43,819 nucleotides of DNA from Accumulibacter sp. (GCF_016789985.1 NZ_JAEUOL010000288.1:1-43819), one strand, 5' to 3'. Positions 25,282 through 34,266 are shown, numbered from the stretch's first letter. Notes: a model not told the origin generated them from the sequence alone. Program-made: numbers and translations.

Positions 25282-26660
25282 CGCGTTCGGGCAGCAGTCC
25301 GAAGACGGTTTTCTCCTGCACCGAGTGCGGTGCCAGCGCTGCCAAGTGGCAGGGGCAATGTCCGGGCTGCGGGGTCTGGAATACGCTGGTCGAGACGATC
25401 GCCGAGGCACCTCCTGCGGCCGGCGCGCGGCGCTTCGTCGCGCTCGGTGGCGGCAGCGGTGGTGTACAGACACTGTCCGAGATCGAAGCGCGTGAAGAAG
25501 ATCGTTTGCCGACCGGTATCGGCGAGTTCGATCGTGCCCTGGGCGGCGGACTGGTCGCCGGCGGCGTGGTGCTGATCGGCGGCGATCCGGGAATCGGCAA
25601 GAGCACTCTGTTGCTGCAGGCGCTCGCCGGTCTGGCAACGAATCATCCTGTGCTCTACGTCAGTGGCGAGGAGTCCGGCCAGCAGATCGCGCTGCGTGCC
25701 CGGCGCCTGTCACTGGTGACCGGCAGGCTGCGGCTGCTGGCGGAGATCAATCTGGAGCGGATTCTGGCGACGCTGCAGGCAGTGCTGCCGCGGGTGGCCG
25801 TGATTGACTCGATCCAGACCCTCTGGTCGGAACAACTCGCTTCGGCGCCCGGTTCGGTTGCTCAGGTGCGTGAATGCGCTGCACAACTTACCCGACTGGC
25901 GAAACGGGCTGGCATCACGGTGATCCTGGTCGGCCATGTCACCAAGGAAGGCGCCCTGGCCGGGCCACGCGTACTCGAACATATCGTGGATACCGTGCTC
26001 TACTTCGAAGGCGACACCCATTCCAGTTTTCGCCTGATTCGTGCCGTCAAGAACCGCTATGGTGCGGTCAACGAAATCGGCGTTTTCGCCATGACCGACC
26101 GCGGATTGAAGATGGTGAGCAACCCCTCGGCGATCTTTCTTTCGCAACACGGGGTCGACGTTCCGGGTTCGTGCGTTCTGGTCACCCAGGAGGGCACACG
26201 TCCGTTGCTGGTCGAGGTTCAGGCGTTGGTCGATCAGGCGCATGGCAACCCGCGGCGCCTCACGGTGGGCCTCGATGCACAGCGTCTGGCGATGCTGCTG
26301 GCCGTCCTGCACCGCCATGCCGGTATCGCCTGCTTCGATCAGGACGTCTTCGTGAACGCTGTCGGCGGGGTCAAGATCAGCGAGCCAGCGGCCGATCTCG
26401 CAGTTGTCCTGGCGATCGTATCATCACTTAAAAACAAATCGTTACCAGAGAAACTCGTCGTGTTTGGTGAAGTCGGACTGGCGGGTGAAATCCGCCCGGC
26501 GCCACGCGGTCAGGAACGCCTCAGGGAAGCCGCCAAACTTGGCTTCACGCGCGCGCTGGTGCCCGAGGCGAATCGACCACGCCGGGCGGCCGCCGACATC
26601 GAGGTGATTCCGGTACGGCGAGTGGAAGAAGCCGTAGGACGTTTGCGCGAGCTCGAATGA
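25278..26660 (+). CDS. radA: DNA repair protein RadA (Sms)
   Basis: A 460-residue protein for branch migration in recombinational repair. It has a four-cysteine zinc finger (Cys14, 17, 28, 31: CTECG...CPGCG), a RecA-like ATPase with Walker A GGDPGIGKST, the RadA motif KNRYG (usual form KNRFG) and a C-terminal Lon-protease-like domain from about residue 320 (GGVKISEPAADLA). The start ATG overlaps the alr stop (ATGA); an earlier in-frame start at 25263 lies inside alr. The Phe-to-Tyr change in the KNRFG motif is conservative. Possibly transcribed together with alr. Confidence 0.95.
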   Translation: MTRSGSSPKTVFSCTECGASAAKWQGQCPGCGVWNTLVETIAEAPPAAGARRFVALGGGSGGVQTLSEIEAREEDRLPTGIGEFDRALGGGLVAGGVVLIGGDPGIGKSTLLLQALAGLATNHPVLYVSGEESGQQIALRARRLSLVTGRLRLLAEINLERILATLQAVLPRVAVIDSIQTLWSEQLASAPGSVAQVRECAAQLTRLAKRAGITVILVGHVTKEGALAGPRVLEHIVDTVLYFEGDTHSSFRLIRAVKNRYGAVNEIGVFAMTDRGLKMVSNPSAIFLSQHGVDVPGSCVLVTQEGTRPLLVEVQALVDQAHGNPRRLTVGLDAQRLAMLLAVLHRHAGIACFDQDVFVNAVGGVKISEPAADLAVVLAIVSSLKNKSLPEKLVVFGEVGLAGEIRPAPRGQERLREAAKLGFTRALVPEANRPRRAAADIEVIPVRRVEEAVGRLRELE

Positions 26661-26735
26661 GGCGGCTTGCCTACGGGCGGTCTGCCAGCCTCCAGTCGGC
26701 AGCTTTCTGGCGGCGCCCCGGGGCTGTCCAAGGGA

Positions 26736-26756
26736 GGAACCCGCCGCAGCGGGTCC
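26736..26756. terminator. Hairpin between radA and the third PEP-CTERM gene
   Basis: GGAACCCGC / GCGGGTCC with loop CGCA and one bulged A. It lies about 75 bases after the radA stop and just beyond the end of the convergent PEP-CTERM gene. No T-run follows, so it is a weak candidate for termination of either strand. Confidence 0.3.
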
Positions 26757-26774
26757 TCGGGATGTTTGGCAGGC

Positions 26775-27356
26775 TCAGGTGGTCCGTCGCGACAGTCCGT
26801 AGCCGGCGAGCGCGAGACCGAGGCCGAGCAGGGCGAGTGCGCTGGGCTCGGGGATGGCGAGGAGCAGCGGATTGTCGGACGAGAGACGGACGGCGCCACA
26901 ACCGCGACAAGTGTCGTACTCCGGTTGGCTTACCGCCATCTTGAGCGTCCAGTCACCTGCCGTATTCGACAGCGTGGCGAAGTTGAAGTCGAGAACGTGC
27001 GGGCTGTAGTCAAGGGGGAGATAGGTGGTGCTGCCAATGGATGTTCCGTTGAGGAAGAAGCCGAACTCCAGTGGCGCGGTTCGCCAGTTTGACTGCCATG
27101 CCGGGTCGCCCAGATTAAGTGTCAACTGCAGGCGGCTCACCGTCGCCAAGCCGGTACCCGAAAATGTCTGGCTGGCTTGCTGAATCTGTTCGCCCGCCCG
27201 GTCCTGTTCGAAATAGATGCCACCCTGATTGACGCCGCCCAACCCGGCCTGACTGAAATTGCTGGTATAGCTTGGGCTTGCCGTTGCCGGCAACGCGCTG
27301 CACAGCGACGACATCAGGAGTGCCGCCCTCATTGGCTTGCTGCTGATCGTGTCCAA
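26775..27356 (-). CDS. PEP-CTERM sorting domain protein, exported
   Basis: A 193-residue exoprotein with a signal peptide (about 1-26, RAALLMSSLCSALPATA). A beta-rich central part has a paired cysteine motif (CRGC). The C-terminal sorting signal is IPEP, hydrophobic ALALLGLGLALAGYGL, then SRRTT. The likely start is TTG at 27356, six bases after AGGGAGGA; a later ATG at 27332 would leave a shorter signal peptide. Unlike the other two PEP-CTERM genes here, it lacks the TGTCGR...TTACA element and a -24/-12 sequence, and has a sigma-70-like promoter instead. Function unknown. Confidence 0.87.
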   Translation of the reverse strand: MDTISSKPMRAALLMSSLCSALPATASPSYTSNFSQAGLGGVNQGGIYFEQDRAGEQIQQASQTFSGTGLATVSRLQLTLNLGDPAWQSNWRTAPLEFGFFLNGTSIGSTTYLPLDYSPHVLDFNFATLSNTAGDWTLKMAVSQPEYDTCRGCGAVRLSSDNPLLLAIPEPSALALLGLGLALAGYGLSRRTT

Positions 27357-27537
27357 TATTCGTCCTCCCTGAATACTTCACGTGTGAGGCGCTCGGGCGA
27401 GTCACCCCGGTTCGGCGCGTCGAGGCAGGCTTTGCCCGAACCCTCCCCAGAGTTCGCTTCTCCAGACCCATCTCCCGAACAGCCGACGGTGCCAGTTGTG
27501 CGGCAGATTGGGTTCCGACCTGTGTCGACCCTTGTTA

Positions 27538-27566
27538 ATTCTAGCAGTTGGAATGTCCGGGGTCAG
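27538..27566 (-). promoter_or_regulatory. Sigma-70 promoter candidate for PEP-CTERM gene 3
   Basis: On the minus strand CTGACC (27566-27561), 17 bp, then TAGAAT (27543-27538) with an extended TGC before it. It predicts a leader of about 175 bases to the TTG start. The leader has no obvious riboswitch structure. Confidence 0.45.
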
Positions 27567-27651
27567 CCCAATGATGCGGCCGTGCGCAAGCTGCCCGGGG
27601 CTGTGTCACACTGGCGTCCGGGCAAGCTGACAAACTGAACGCGGACAGATC

Positions 27652-30192
27652 ATGCAACTGATCCTCTTCTCCTGGCGAATGCTGCAACGAGACGCGCGCG
27701 GCGGCGAGTTGCGCCTGCTGGCGACGGCTCTGGCGGTGGCCGTGGCAGCCCTGAGCGCGGTCGGTTTCTTCGCCGATCGCGTGCGGCAGGCTCTGGACCG
27801 CGAATCGCACCAACTGTTGGGCGCGGATCTCCTGCTGACTGCCGACCAGCCGTGGGCGACGAAGGTCGCCGACCAGGCTCGGGCGCGCGGGTTGCAGGTG
27901 GTCGAGACCCGGACTTTCCCGAGCATGGTGACGCACGGCACGGGCGAACAGGCGAGCGCGCAACTGGCGGAAATCAAGGCGGTCGGCGCCGCTTACCCGC
28001 TGCGCGGTGCGCTGCGCATCGCACCGGCACTCAACGCGCCCGACGCACCGACGCGCAGCATTCCCGCTCCCGGAACGATCTGGATCGATGAGCGTCTGGC
28101 GTCGGCTCTCGGTGCACGGGTCGGCGATCAGGTCGCGGTCGGACAGAGCGCCTTGCGGGTCGATGCCGTGCTCACTCTGGAACCCGACCGCGGGATCAAC
28201 TTCTTCAGCGTTGCGCCACGCCTGCTGATGAACCTTGACGATCTGCCGGCCACTGCCTTGCTGCAGGTCGGCAGTCGGGTCACCTATCGTCTGCTGGTGG
28301 CCGGCGAATTGCCTCTGGTCAGGCGCTTCCAGCGCGACATCGAGGCGCGGCTGGCACGTGGGCAGCGGATCGAGGACCCGCAGAACGGTCGACCCGAGAT
28401 CCGCAGCGCGCTCGAGCGGGCGCAAAAGTTTCTCGGTCTTGCGGCACTCCTCACCGTGGTGCTGGCGGCGGTGGCCGTTGCCCTGGCATCCCGTCGCTAT
28501 GTGCAGCGTCATCTCGACCCCTGTGCCGTGATGCGTTGTCTGGGCGCGACGCAGGGTTTGCTGCTGCGCCTCCATCTCGGACAGTTCGCCGCGCTCGGGC
28601 TGCTCGCGGCATTGTTCGGTTGCGGGCTCGGCTATTTCGCGCATTTCGTCCTGCATGCCTGGCTGGCACAGTTGCTCGCCACACCGTTGCCGTCGCCCAG
28701 CCTGCTGCCGGCGCTGCAGGGCATGACGGTTGGCCTGTTGCTGCTCTTCGGTTTTGCCGTGCCGCCACTGCTGCAGCTCAATCGCGTTCCGACGCTGCGC
28801 GTTCTGCGGCGCGAAATGGGCAGCCCGCAGCGCGGTCTGCTCGGTGGTTATCTGCTTGGCTTCCTCGCCCTGATCGGGCTCATGTTCTGGGTGGCTGGAG
28901 ATCTTGAACTCGGCGCCTGGGTGTGTGGAGGATTCAGCCTCGCTTTGCTGATCTTCGCGCTGATTGCCCGGATCGCCATCAAACTGGCAGCTGCACTGCG
29001 TGGTCGCGGAAGAGCGGCGACCCGAGGGGCGGGAGGAGTCGGCTGGCGTTACGGTCTGGCCAGCCTGGAGCGGCGCGCCGGCGCCAGCGTCATCCAGATC
29101 GTCGCGCTGGCGCTCGGCTTCATGGCGCTGCTGCTGCTCACGGTGGTGCGCGGCGACCTGCTCGACGCCTGGCGCCGTGCCGTTCCGCCCGAGGCGCCGA
29201 ATCGTTTCGTGGTGAACATCCAGCCCGACCAGGTGGAAGCGGTGGGCGCCCTGCTGGTGGCGCAGGGTCTGTCACCCGAACTGGCGCCGATGGTGCGAGG
29301 ACGTCTGATGCGCATCAATGGTGTCGAAGTCAGTGCCGCCAGCTACACCGATGATCGTGCTCAGCGGCTGATCGAACGTGAGTTCAACCTGTCGATGCGC
29401 CCGGATTTGCCGGCGGGCAACAGTCTCAGTGCCGGACGTTGGTTTTCGCGTGCCGACCTCGAAGGCAAGGGCGAGCCGGTAGCTGCTTCGGTTGAGGATG
29501 GTTTGGCCAGGACGCTTGGTCTGGGCGTCGGCGATCGCCTGGAGTTCGCCGTTGCCGGCGAGAAGATCGACATGACGGTGGTTGGTCTGCGCAAGGTCAA
29601 CTGGGACACCATGCGCGCCAACTTCTTTGTGCTGACCCCGCCGGCGGTGCTGGCTCCTTATCCGGCCAGCTGGATCACCAGTTTCTATCTGCCGCCCGAG
29701 CAGGCCGGCTTCGTCAATCGTCTGGTGCGAGAGTTTCCCAACCTGACGGTGATCGATGTCGCCGCCATCCTGCGTCAGTTGCAGTCGATCATGGATCAGG
29801 TGGCGCGCGCGGTGCAGTTCGTCTTTCTCTTCACCCTTGCTGCCGGCCTCCTTGTCCTGCACGCCGCCTTGGCTTCGGCCGCCGAGGAGCGGCGTTACGA
29901 ACTCGCGGTGATGCGCGCTCTGGGAGCCCGCCGCGAGCAGTTGCGGCGGGTTCTGCTGGCCGAATTCGCCGCGGTTGGTGGACTTTCCGGTCTGATCGCC
30001 GCTCTCGCGGCAGTTGCCGTCGGCCAGTTTCTGGCCCGTCAGGTGTTCCGCTTCGAGGTGGCGATCGAACTCTGGCTGCTGCCGGCCGCGGTCTGTGGCG
30101 GTGCTGCGCTGGTGACGGGGGCGGGCTGGTTCGCCGCCACCCGATTGCTGCAGAGTGCGCCGCTCGAGGCGCTGCGCGCAGGAAGTGGCTAG
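27652..30192 (+). CDS. FtsX-like ABC transporter permease (YbbP type)
   Basis: An 846-residue inner-membrane protein. One helix near the N-terminus (about 22-44) is followed by a periplasmic MacB-PCD-like domain (about 50-260). Three helices (about 265-380), two more (about 400-450), a second FtsX unit with another periplasmic domain, and three closing helices (about 720-830) follow. The region with ALASAAEERRYELAVMRALGARREQLRR is the FtsX coupling helix motif that contacts the ATPase. Ten helices in two halves matches E. coli YbbP, which pairs with the ATPase YbbA and is often near tesA. No ATPase gene is adjacent, so its partner must be elsewhere. Likely role: lipid or lipoprotein-related export; not proven. 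Confidence 0.88.
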   Translation: MQLILFSWRMLQRDARGGELRLLATALAVAVAALSAVGFFADRVRQALDRESHQLLGADLLLTADQPWATKVADQARARGLQVVETRTFPSMVTHGTGEQASAQLAEIKAVGAAYPLRGALRIAPALNAPDAPTRSIPAPGTIWIDERLASALGARVGDQVAVGQSALRVDAVLTLEPDRGINFFSVAPRLLMNLDDLPATALLQVGSRVTYRLLVAGELPLVRRFQRDIEARLARGQRIEDPQNGRPEIRSALERAQKFLGLAALLTVVLAAVAVALASRRYVQRHLDPCAVMRCLGATQGLLLRLHLGQFAALGLLAALFGCGLGYFAHFVLHAWLAQLLATPLPSPSLLPALQGMTVGLLLLFGFAVPPLLQLNRVPTLRVLRREMGSPQRGLLGGYLLGFLALIGLMFWVAGDLELGAWVCGGFSLALLIFALIARIAIKLAAALRGRGRAATRGAGGVGWRYGLASLERRAGASVIQIVALALGFMALLLLTVVRGDLLDAWRRAVPPEAPNRFVVNIQPDQVEAVGALLVAQGLSPELAPMVRGRLMRINGVEVSAASYTDDRAQRLIEREFNLSMRPDLPAGNSLSAGRWFSRADLEGKGEPVAASVEDGLARTLGLGVGDRLEFAVAGEKIDMTVVGLRKVNWDTMRANFFVLTPPAVLAPYPASWITSFYLPPEQAGFVNRLVREFPNLTVIDVAAILRQLQSIMDQVARAVQFVFLFTLAAGLLVLHAALASAAEERRYELAVMRALGARREQLRRVLLAEFAAVGGLSGLIAALAAVAVGQFLARQVFRFEVAIELWLLPAAVCGGAALVTGAGWFAATRLLQSAPLEALRAGSG

Positions 30193-30322
30193 CCGGGTTT
30201 GCCCTTGTCGTTGGCCGCCCGCGATCCGTTATCATATGAGTCGCCAAAGCGCGCGGCTGCCGACCGATATGGTGGGTGGCACGACACGTTTTTCAACTAC
30301 ACTGCGGGAGAGGGGTATCGTC

Positions 30323-31294
30323 ATGAGCGGGAAGACATTGCTGGTGTTGCGGCACGGGAAGTCGGACTGGGGCACCGGTCACGAGGATTTTCACCGGCCG
30401 CTGGTTGATCGGGGCCGTTTGGGCAGCCAGAAAATGGGGGCCTGGATCAAGCGCCAGAAGCTGGTGCCGGATGTGGTGCTCAGTTCCCCGGCCGAGCGGG
30501 CGCGTGCGACCACGGTGGCGGCCTGCAAGGCGATGGGTCTGCCGTTGAAGACCGTGCGCTGGGATGAGCGGATCTATGCGGCACCGGTCGAGGACTTGCT
30601 GGCGGCGCTGGCTGACTGCCCGAAAAGCGCCCGGCGGGTGATGGTCGTCGGCCACAATCCAGGGCTGGAAGAACTCGTCGAGTATCTGAGCGAAGGTCAA
30701 CTGGAAATTCCGGACGATGGCAAGCTGCTGCCGACCTCGGCCCTGGCGCAGTTGGAAATGGTGGAAGGCTGGCAGGATCTTGCGCGTGGCTGCGCCAGTC
30801 TGATCTCGGTGACGCGTCCCGGGCAGGTACCCGACGAACTGGCGGTCGAGAGTGACGAGGAGATGGAGCGTGGTCCGGTGCCGGACTACTTCTTTACGCA
30901 ATCGGCGGTACTTCCCTACTGCCTGGTAGAAGACAAGTTGCAGGTGATGCTGATTGCCTCGCGCAAGGGAACGCGCTGGGTGGTGCCCAAGGGCGTCAAG
31001 GAGCCCGAGTTGTCGCTGCGCGATTCAGCCAGCAAGGAGGCGCTGGAGGAGGGTGGGGTGCGTGGCCGCGTAGACGACGAGGCGATCGGCCATTACGACT
31101 ACCGCAAATGGGGCGGCGTCTGCTCGGTGGCCGTGTTTCCCATGGAAGTGACGGAAAGCGTGCCCGAAGACGAGTGGGAGGAGAGTCACCGTGAGCGGCG
31201 CTGGGTCGAGCCCAAGGAAGCGAAGCGCCTGCTGGATGAGCGCGCACTGCGCAAGCTGGTGGACAAGCTGGAAAAGCGGTTCGGCAAGCACTGA
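30323..31294 (+). CDS. SixA-like histidine phosphatase fused to a Nudix hydrolase
   Basis: A 323-residue two-domain enzyme. Residues 1-165 are a SixA-type histidine phosphatase: LRHGKSDW with the catalytic His11 in RHG, SSPAERARAT, and the second His111 in VVGHNPGLEE. Residues 190-315 are a Nudix domain. Its box (224-246) keeps the catalytic glutamates E239, E242 and E243 in KEALEEGGV, but has Leu230 for the usual Glu and Lys238 for Arg. The segment SRKGTRWVVPKG resembles diphosphoinositol/dinucleotide polyphosphate type Nudix enzymes. Mycobacterial MutT1 carries the same two folds in the opposite order. The ATG at 30323 has GAGAGGGG before it; a longer reading to 30155 overlaps the permease. 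Substrate unknown; a phosphorylated or pyrophosphorylated small molecule is likely. Confidence 0.87.
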   Translation: MSGKTLLVLRHGKSDWGTGHEDFHRPLVDRGRLGSQKMGAWIKRQKLVPDVVLSSPAERARATTVAACKAMGLPLKTVRWDERIYAAPVEDLLAALADCPKSARRVMVVGHNPGLEELVEYLSEGQLEIPDDGKLLPTSALAQLEMVEGWQDLARGCASLISVTRPGQVPDELAVESDEEMERGPVPDYFFTQSAVLPYCLVEDKLQVMLIASRKGTRWVVPKGVKEPELSLRDSASKEALEEGGVRGRVDDEAIGHYDYRKWGGVCSVAVFPMEVTESVPEDEWEESHRERRWVEPKEAKRLLDERALRKLVDKLEKRFGKH

Positions 31295-31321
31295 TCTGCA
31301 GCCTGGCCGGCGCCTGGATGT

Positions 31322-31480
31322 CTAGAATCCGGCCCGTTCTTCCGCCAGCCAGGTTTCTATTTCGAGGAAGTCCTTCTGGTTCTGGCGGATGACCAGGAAG
31401 AAAACCAGAGCCAGGAGCAGCGCGAAAAAAATGATCGGGAGTTCTTGCCAGCCCAGGGTCTGCAGCAGTTCAAGATTCAT
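31322..31480 (-). CDS. Small single-span membrane protein, 52 residues
   Basis: A minus-strand frame from ATG 31480 to TAG encodes 52 residues: a short amphipathic start (MNLELLQTLGWQELP), one clear membrane helix (about 16-31, IIFFALLLALVFFLVI) and a charged tail rich in Gln/Glu (RQNQKDFLEIETWLAEERAGF). The binding site GGAG lies 6 bases before the ATG. Composition and codon use look coding. It resembles no family I know; small proteins of this design often regulate larger membrane complexes. It lies downstream of serA on the same strand (149-base gap) and convergent with the SixA-Nudix gene, whose stop is 27 bases away. Confidence 0.6.
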   Translation of the reverse strand: MNLELLQTLGWQELPIIFFALLLALVFFLVIRQNQKDFLEIETWLAEERAGF

Positions 31481-31629
31481 TGCCTTCTCCGGTCTTCGGT
31501 GCGCCGGCCCGCTCCGGGAGCAGGTGCCGGCCTGTCAGACTTCCGGTCAGACCTGCCGTTGCGCACGCCGGTTCCCGTGCGGGGCCGCCAACATGATATG
31601 GCGGCGAGCCCCACTGCACCACCGCAGAC

Positions 31630-32802
31630 TCAGATGACGCGCACACGGATCACATGAGCCACTGCCTTGATCGCGCTGACCACGCCTTCCGCCGGTTCCC
31701 GCTCGACATCCATGATGTTGAAGGCGAGTTCGCTGCGGCTCTTGTTCACCATGTCGACCACGTTGACCCGGTTGTCCGCCAGAATCGACAGGACGTTGCC
31801 AAGGACTCCCGAGACGTTGTCGTTGGCGAAGGTGATGCGCGAAGTGCCCGGACTGCGCTCCATGGCGATCTTCGGGAAGTTCACCGAGTTCACGATGTTG
31901 CCGTTCTCGAGGTAGTCGATCAGCTGGTTGGCTGCCATCACCGCGCAGTTCTCCTCCGATTCCTCGGTGCTGGCGCCGATGTGCGGCATGGCGATGATCT
32001 TCGGATGGCCGAGCAGGGCCGGTTCGGGGAAATCGCAGACGTACCTGCCCAGCCGTCCAGCATCCAGACTGCGCAGCACGGCTGCCGGATCGACGATCAC
32101 ATCACGGGCGAAGTTGAGCAGCACGGCGCCCGGCTTGATTATCGCCAGGGTGTCGTCGTTGATCATGTGCCGCGTCGCGTCGACCGCCGGCACGTGCAGC
32201 GAGACATAGTCGGAACGGGCGAGCAGCGACTGCAGGTTCTCCATCCGGCCGACTTCGTTCGACAAACGCCAGGCGGCATCAATCGACAGGAGCGGGTCGA
32301 AACCGATCACCGTCATGCCCATCGCCAGAGCCATGTCGGCGACCATCGAGCCGATTGCTCCGAGGCCGACGATACCGAGCGTCTTGCCGCGGATCTCGCT
32401 GCCGGCAAAGCGCGCCTTGGCTTTCTCGACCAAAGGCGACATCTCGGCCGAATCCTTGATCCCGGCCAGCGACTGGACGTAGTTCATTCCGTCGACGATG
32501 CCGCGGGCGCTGAGCAGCATGCCGGCCATCACCAGTTCCTTGACGGCGTTGGCATTGGCTCCCGGGGTGTTGAAGACGACGATACCCTGCTTGCCGTATT
32601 CGGCGACCGGCACATTGTTGACGCCGGCTCCGGCGCGGGCGACCGCCAGCAGGGTGGCAGGCACCTCGACGCCCTGCAGCTTCTGGCTGCGCAGCAGAAA
32701 GGCGTCCGGATGTGCGATATCGCTGCCGACTTCATACGATTGACGTGGAAAACGGTCCAGGCCCTTGATCGAGATCTGGTTGTAGGTTCTTACCTTGTAC
32801 AT
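31630..32802 (-). CDS. serA: D-3-phosphoglycerate dehydrogenase
   Basis: A 390-residue NAD-dependent dehydrogenase for the first step of serine synthesis. The Rossmann motif GKTLGIVGLGAIG is clear, RAGAGVNN and NTPGANANAVKELV belong to the catalytic domain, and the catalytic His is in MPHIGASTEES. The C-terminal ~75 residues form an ACT domain (VLGNVLSILADNRVNV), which suggests feedback by serine. Length is intermediate between plain and long SerA; no intervening ASB domain is present. The ATG at 32802 has no strong binding site; the frame extends upstream to 32853 without family-like sequence. It follows serC by 61 bases on the same strand. Confidence 0.93.
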   Translation of the reverse strand: MYKVRTYNQISIKGLDRFPRQSYEVGSDIAHPDAFLLRSQKLQGVEVPATLLAVARAGAGVNNVPVAEYGKQGIVVFNTPGANANAVKELVMAGMLLSARGIVDGMNYVQSLAGIKDSAEMSPLVEKAKARFAGSEIRGKTLGIVGLGAIGSMVADMALAMGMTVIGFDPLLSIDAAWRLSNEVGRMENLQSLLARSDYVSLHVPAVDATRHMINDDTLAIIKPGAVLLNFARDVIVDPAAVLRSLDAGRLGRYVCDFPEPALLGHPKIIAMPHIGASTEESEENCAVMAANQLIDYLENGNIVNSVNFPKIAMERSPGTSRITFANDNVSGVLGNVLSILADNRVNVVDMVNKSRSELAFNIMDVEREPAEGVVSAIKAVAHVIRVRVI

Positions 32803-32863
32803 GGCGATGTGACTCGGGTGGAGTGGTGGAGGTGCTGGGGATGGTGGCCGCAAGGACCCGGTG

Positions 32864-33979
32864 TCAGGCGGTGACCTGTGCGTAGGCCCAGGCCAGCCAG
32901 GGCATCAGCGCCTGCAGGTCGGCACTGTCGATGGTGGCGCCGCACCAGATGCGTATCCCCGCCGGTGCGTCCTTGTAAGAGCCGATGTCGAAGGCGACGC
33001 CCTCGCTGTCGAGCAGTTTGACCATTTTCTTGACCTGTTCGGGGTCGATCTTGACGCTCAGGCAGACGCTGGTGTTGGAACGTGTTGCCGGATCCCGGGC
33101 GAGGAAGGAAATCCAGTCGTTGGCGGCGACGAAATCGGCGATCACTGCCAGGTTGGCTTCGCTGCGCGCGATCGCCGCCTTGACGCCGCCGATCGCCTCT
33201 ATCCATTGCAGTGCGTCGAGATAGTCGGCGACACAGAGCATCGACGGCGTGTTGATCGTTTCGCCGCGAAAGATGCCTTCACTCAGTTTGCCGCCGGAGG
33301 TCAGCCGGAAAACCTTTGGCAGTGGCCACGGAGGGTTGTAGCTTTCGAGGCGAGCAACCGCACGTGGGCCGAGGATCAGCATGCCGTGCGCACCCTCGCC
33401 GCCGAGCACCTTCTGCCAGGAGAAAGTCACCACATCCAGCTTGTCCCAGGGCAGATCCATCGCGAAGACGGCCGAGGTGGCGTCGCAGATCGTCAGTCCG
33501 GCCCGATCATCCGGGATCCAGTTGCCGTCGGGCACCTTGACGCCCGAGGTGGTGCCGTTCCAGGTGAACACCACGTCGTTGTCGAAGTTGACCTGCGACA
33601 GATCGACCAGATCGCCGTAGTCGGCTTTCAAGACCCGGGCGTCGGCCAGCTTGAGTTGCTTGACGACGTCGGTTGCCCAACCCGAACCGAACGACTCCCA
33701 GGCCAGAACATCTACGCCGCGTTGGCCGAGCAGCGACCAGAGGGCCATTTCCACCGCTCCGGTATCCGATCCCGGCACCACGCCGACCCGATAGCCGTCG
33801 GGCAGGCCGAGGCTGCGCGCCGTCTCCGAACAGGCCAGCGCAAGGGCTTTCTTGCCCAAGGCCGAGCGATGCGAGCGGCCCAGCGTGTTGAGCTGGAGCG
33901 TGCCGACATCATAGCCCGGGCGCTTGCTGCACGGGCCCGACGAAAAATTGGGGTTTCTGGGTTTTGCTGTGGGTTGCAT
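32864..33979 (-). CDS. serC: Phosphoserine aminotransferase, archaeal/alphaproteobacterial type
   Basis: A 371-residue fold-type I PLP enzyme converting 3-phosphohydroxypyruvate to phosphoserine. The opening [16 protein letters not shown] and [11 protein letters not shown] mark the second SerC class (as in Methanosarcina and alphaproteobacteria), not the E. coli class, which begins FNFSSGPAMLP. The PLP lysine is in [15 protein letters not shown], and the conserved Asp in [15 protein letters not shown]. The ATG at 33979 has AGAGG before it; the frame stays open upstream to 34441 but this is non-coding. It precedes serA, giving two steps of the pathway in one unit; serB is not here. Confidence 0.92.
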   Translation of the reverse strand: MQPTAKPRNPNFSSGPCSKRPGYDVGTLQLNTLGRSHRSALGKKALALACSETARSLGLPDGYRVGVVPGSDTGAVEMALWSLLGQRGVDVLAWESFGSGWATDVVKQLKLADARVLKADYGDLVDLSQVNFDNDVVFTWNGTTSGVKVPDGNWIPDDRAGLTICDATSAVFAMDLPWDKLDVVTFSWQKVLGGEGAHGMLILGPRAVARLESYNPPWPLPKVFRLTSGGKLSEGIFRGETINTPSMLCVADYLDALQWIEAIGGVKAAIARSEANLAVIADFVAANDWISFLARDPATRSNTSVCLSVKIDPEQVKKMVKLLDSEGVAFDIGSYKDAPAGIRIWCGATIDSADLQALMPWLAWAYAQVTA

Positions 33980-34059
33980 GATTGCCTCTGTCCGGGAAAA
34001 AGAGAAAGCGGGGTGGCATTTCCCCGCAGGTCTGCTGGCCTGCACGACACAAGCTGCAG

Positions 34060-34068
34060 ATTGTAACA
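34060..34068 (-). promoter_or_regulatory. Extended -10 promoter candidate for serC-serA
   Basis: On the minus strand TGTTACAAT gives TG-n-TACAAT. The predicted leader is about 75 bases before the serC ATG. The -35 region is not recognisable, as is common with extended -10 promoters. Confidence 0.4.
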
Positions 34069-34238
34069 GAGTGTCTTTTTGCCGGCAGCAGACCGCGTTC
34101 TGAAAGAGGAGATCAGCGAGTGCAGTCGACCGGTCGCGTGTCCGTGCTGCGGGCCGTCCTGACCGGCCGGACATGCTCTGCGCCGCGGTTCGGGAACCCG
34201 CTTGCGCGGCGGGAGAATGGGTGCGGTGAGCGATATTC

Positions 34239-34266
34239 CTCTTGTTCGCGCCGAAGCGTGTATAGT
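34239..34266 (+). promoter_or_regulatory. Promoter candidate for rhlE
   Basis: CTCTTG, 16-bp spacer, TATAGT. The -10 box is good, the -35 poor (T and G matches only in part). Transcription would start about 160 bases before the TTG start codon. Confidence 0.35.

Noticed and set aside
27522..27538. TGTCGACCCTTGTTAAT as a third copy of the PEP-CTERM element
   Set aside because: Only about 10 of 17 positions match, it is oriented toward the FtsX-type gene, and no -24/-12 box lies 80 bp downstream.
31654..32874. 406-codon plus-strand frame
   Set aside because: Antisense to serA; repetitive His/Asp/Arg-rich translation without domains.
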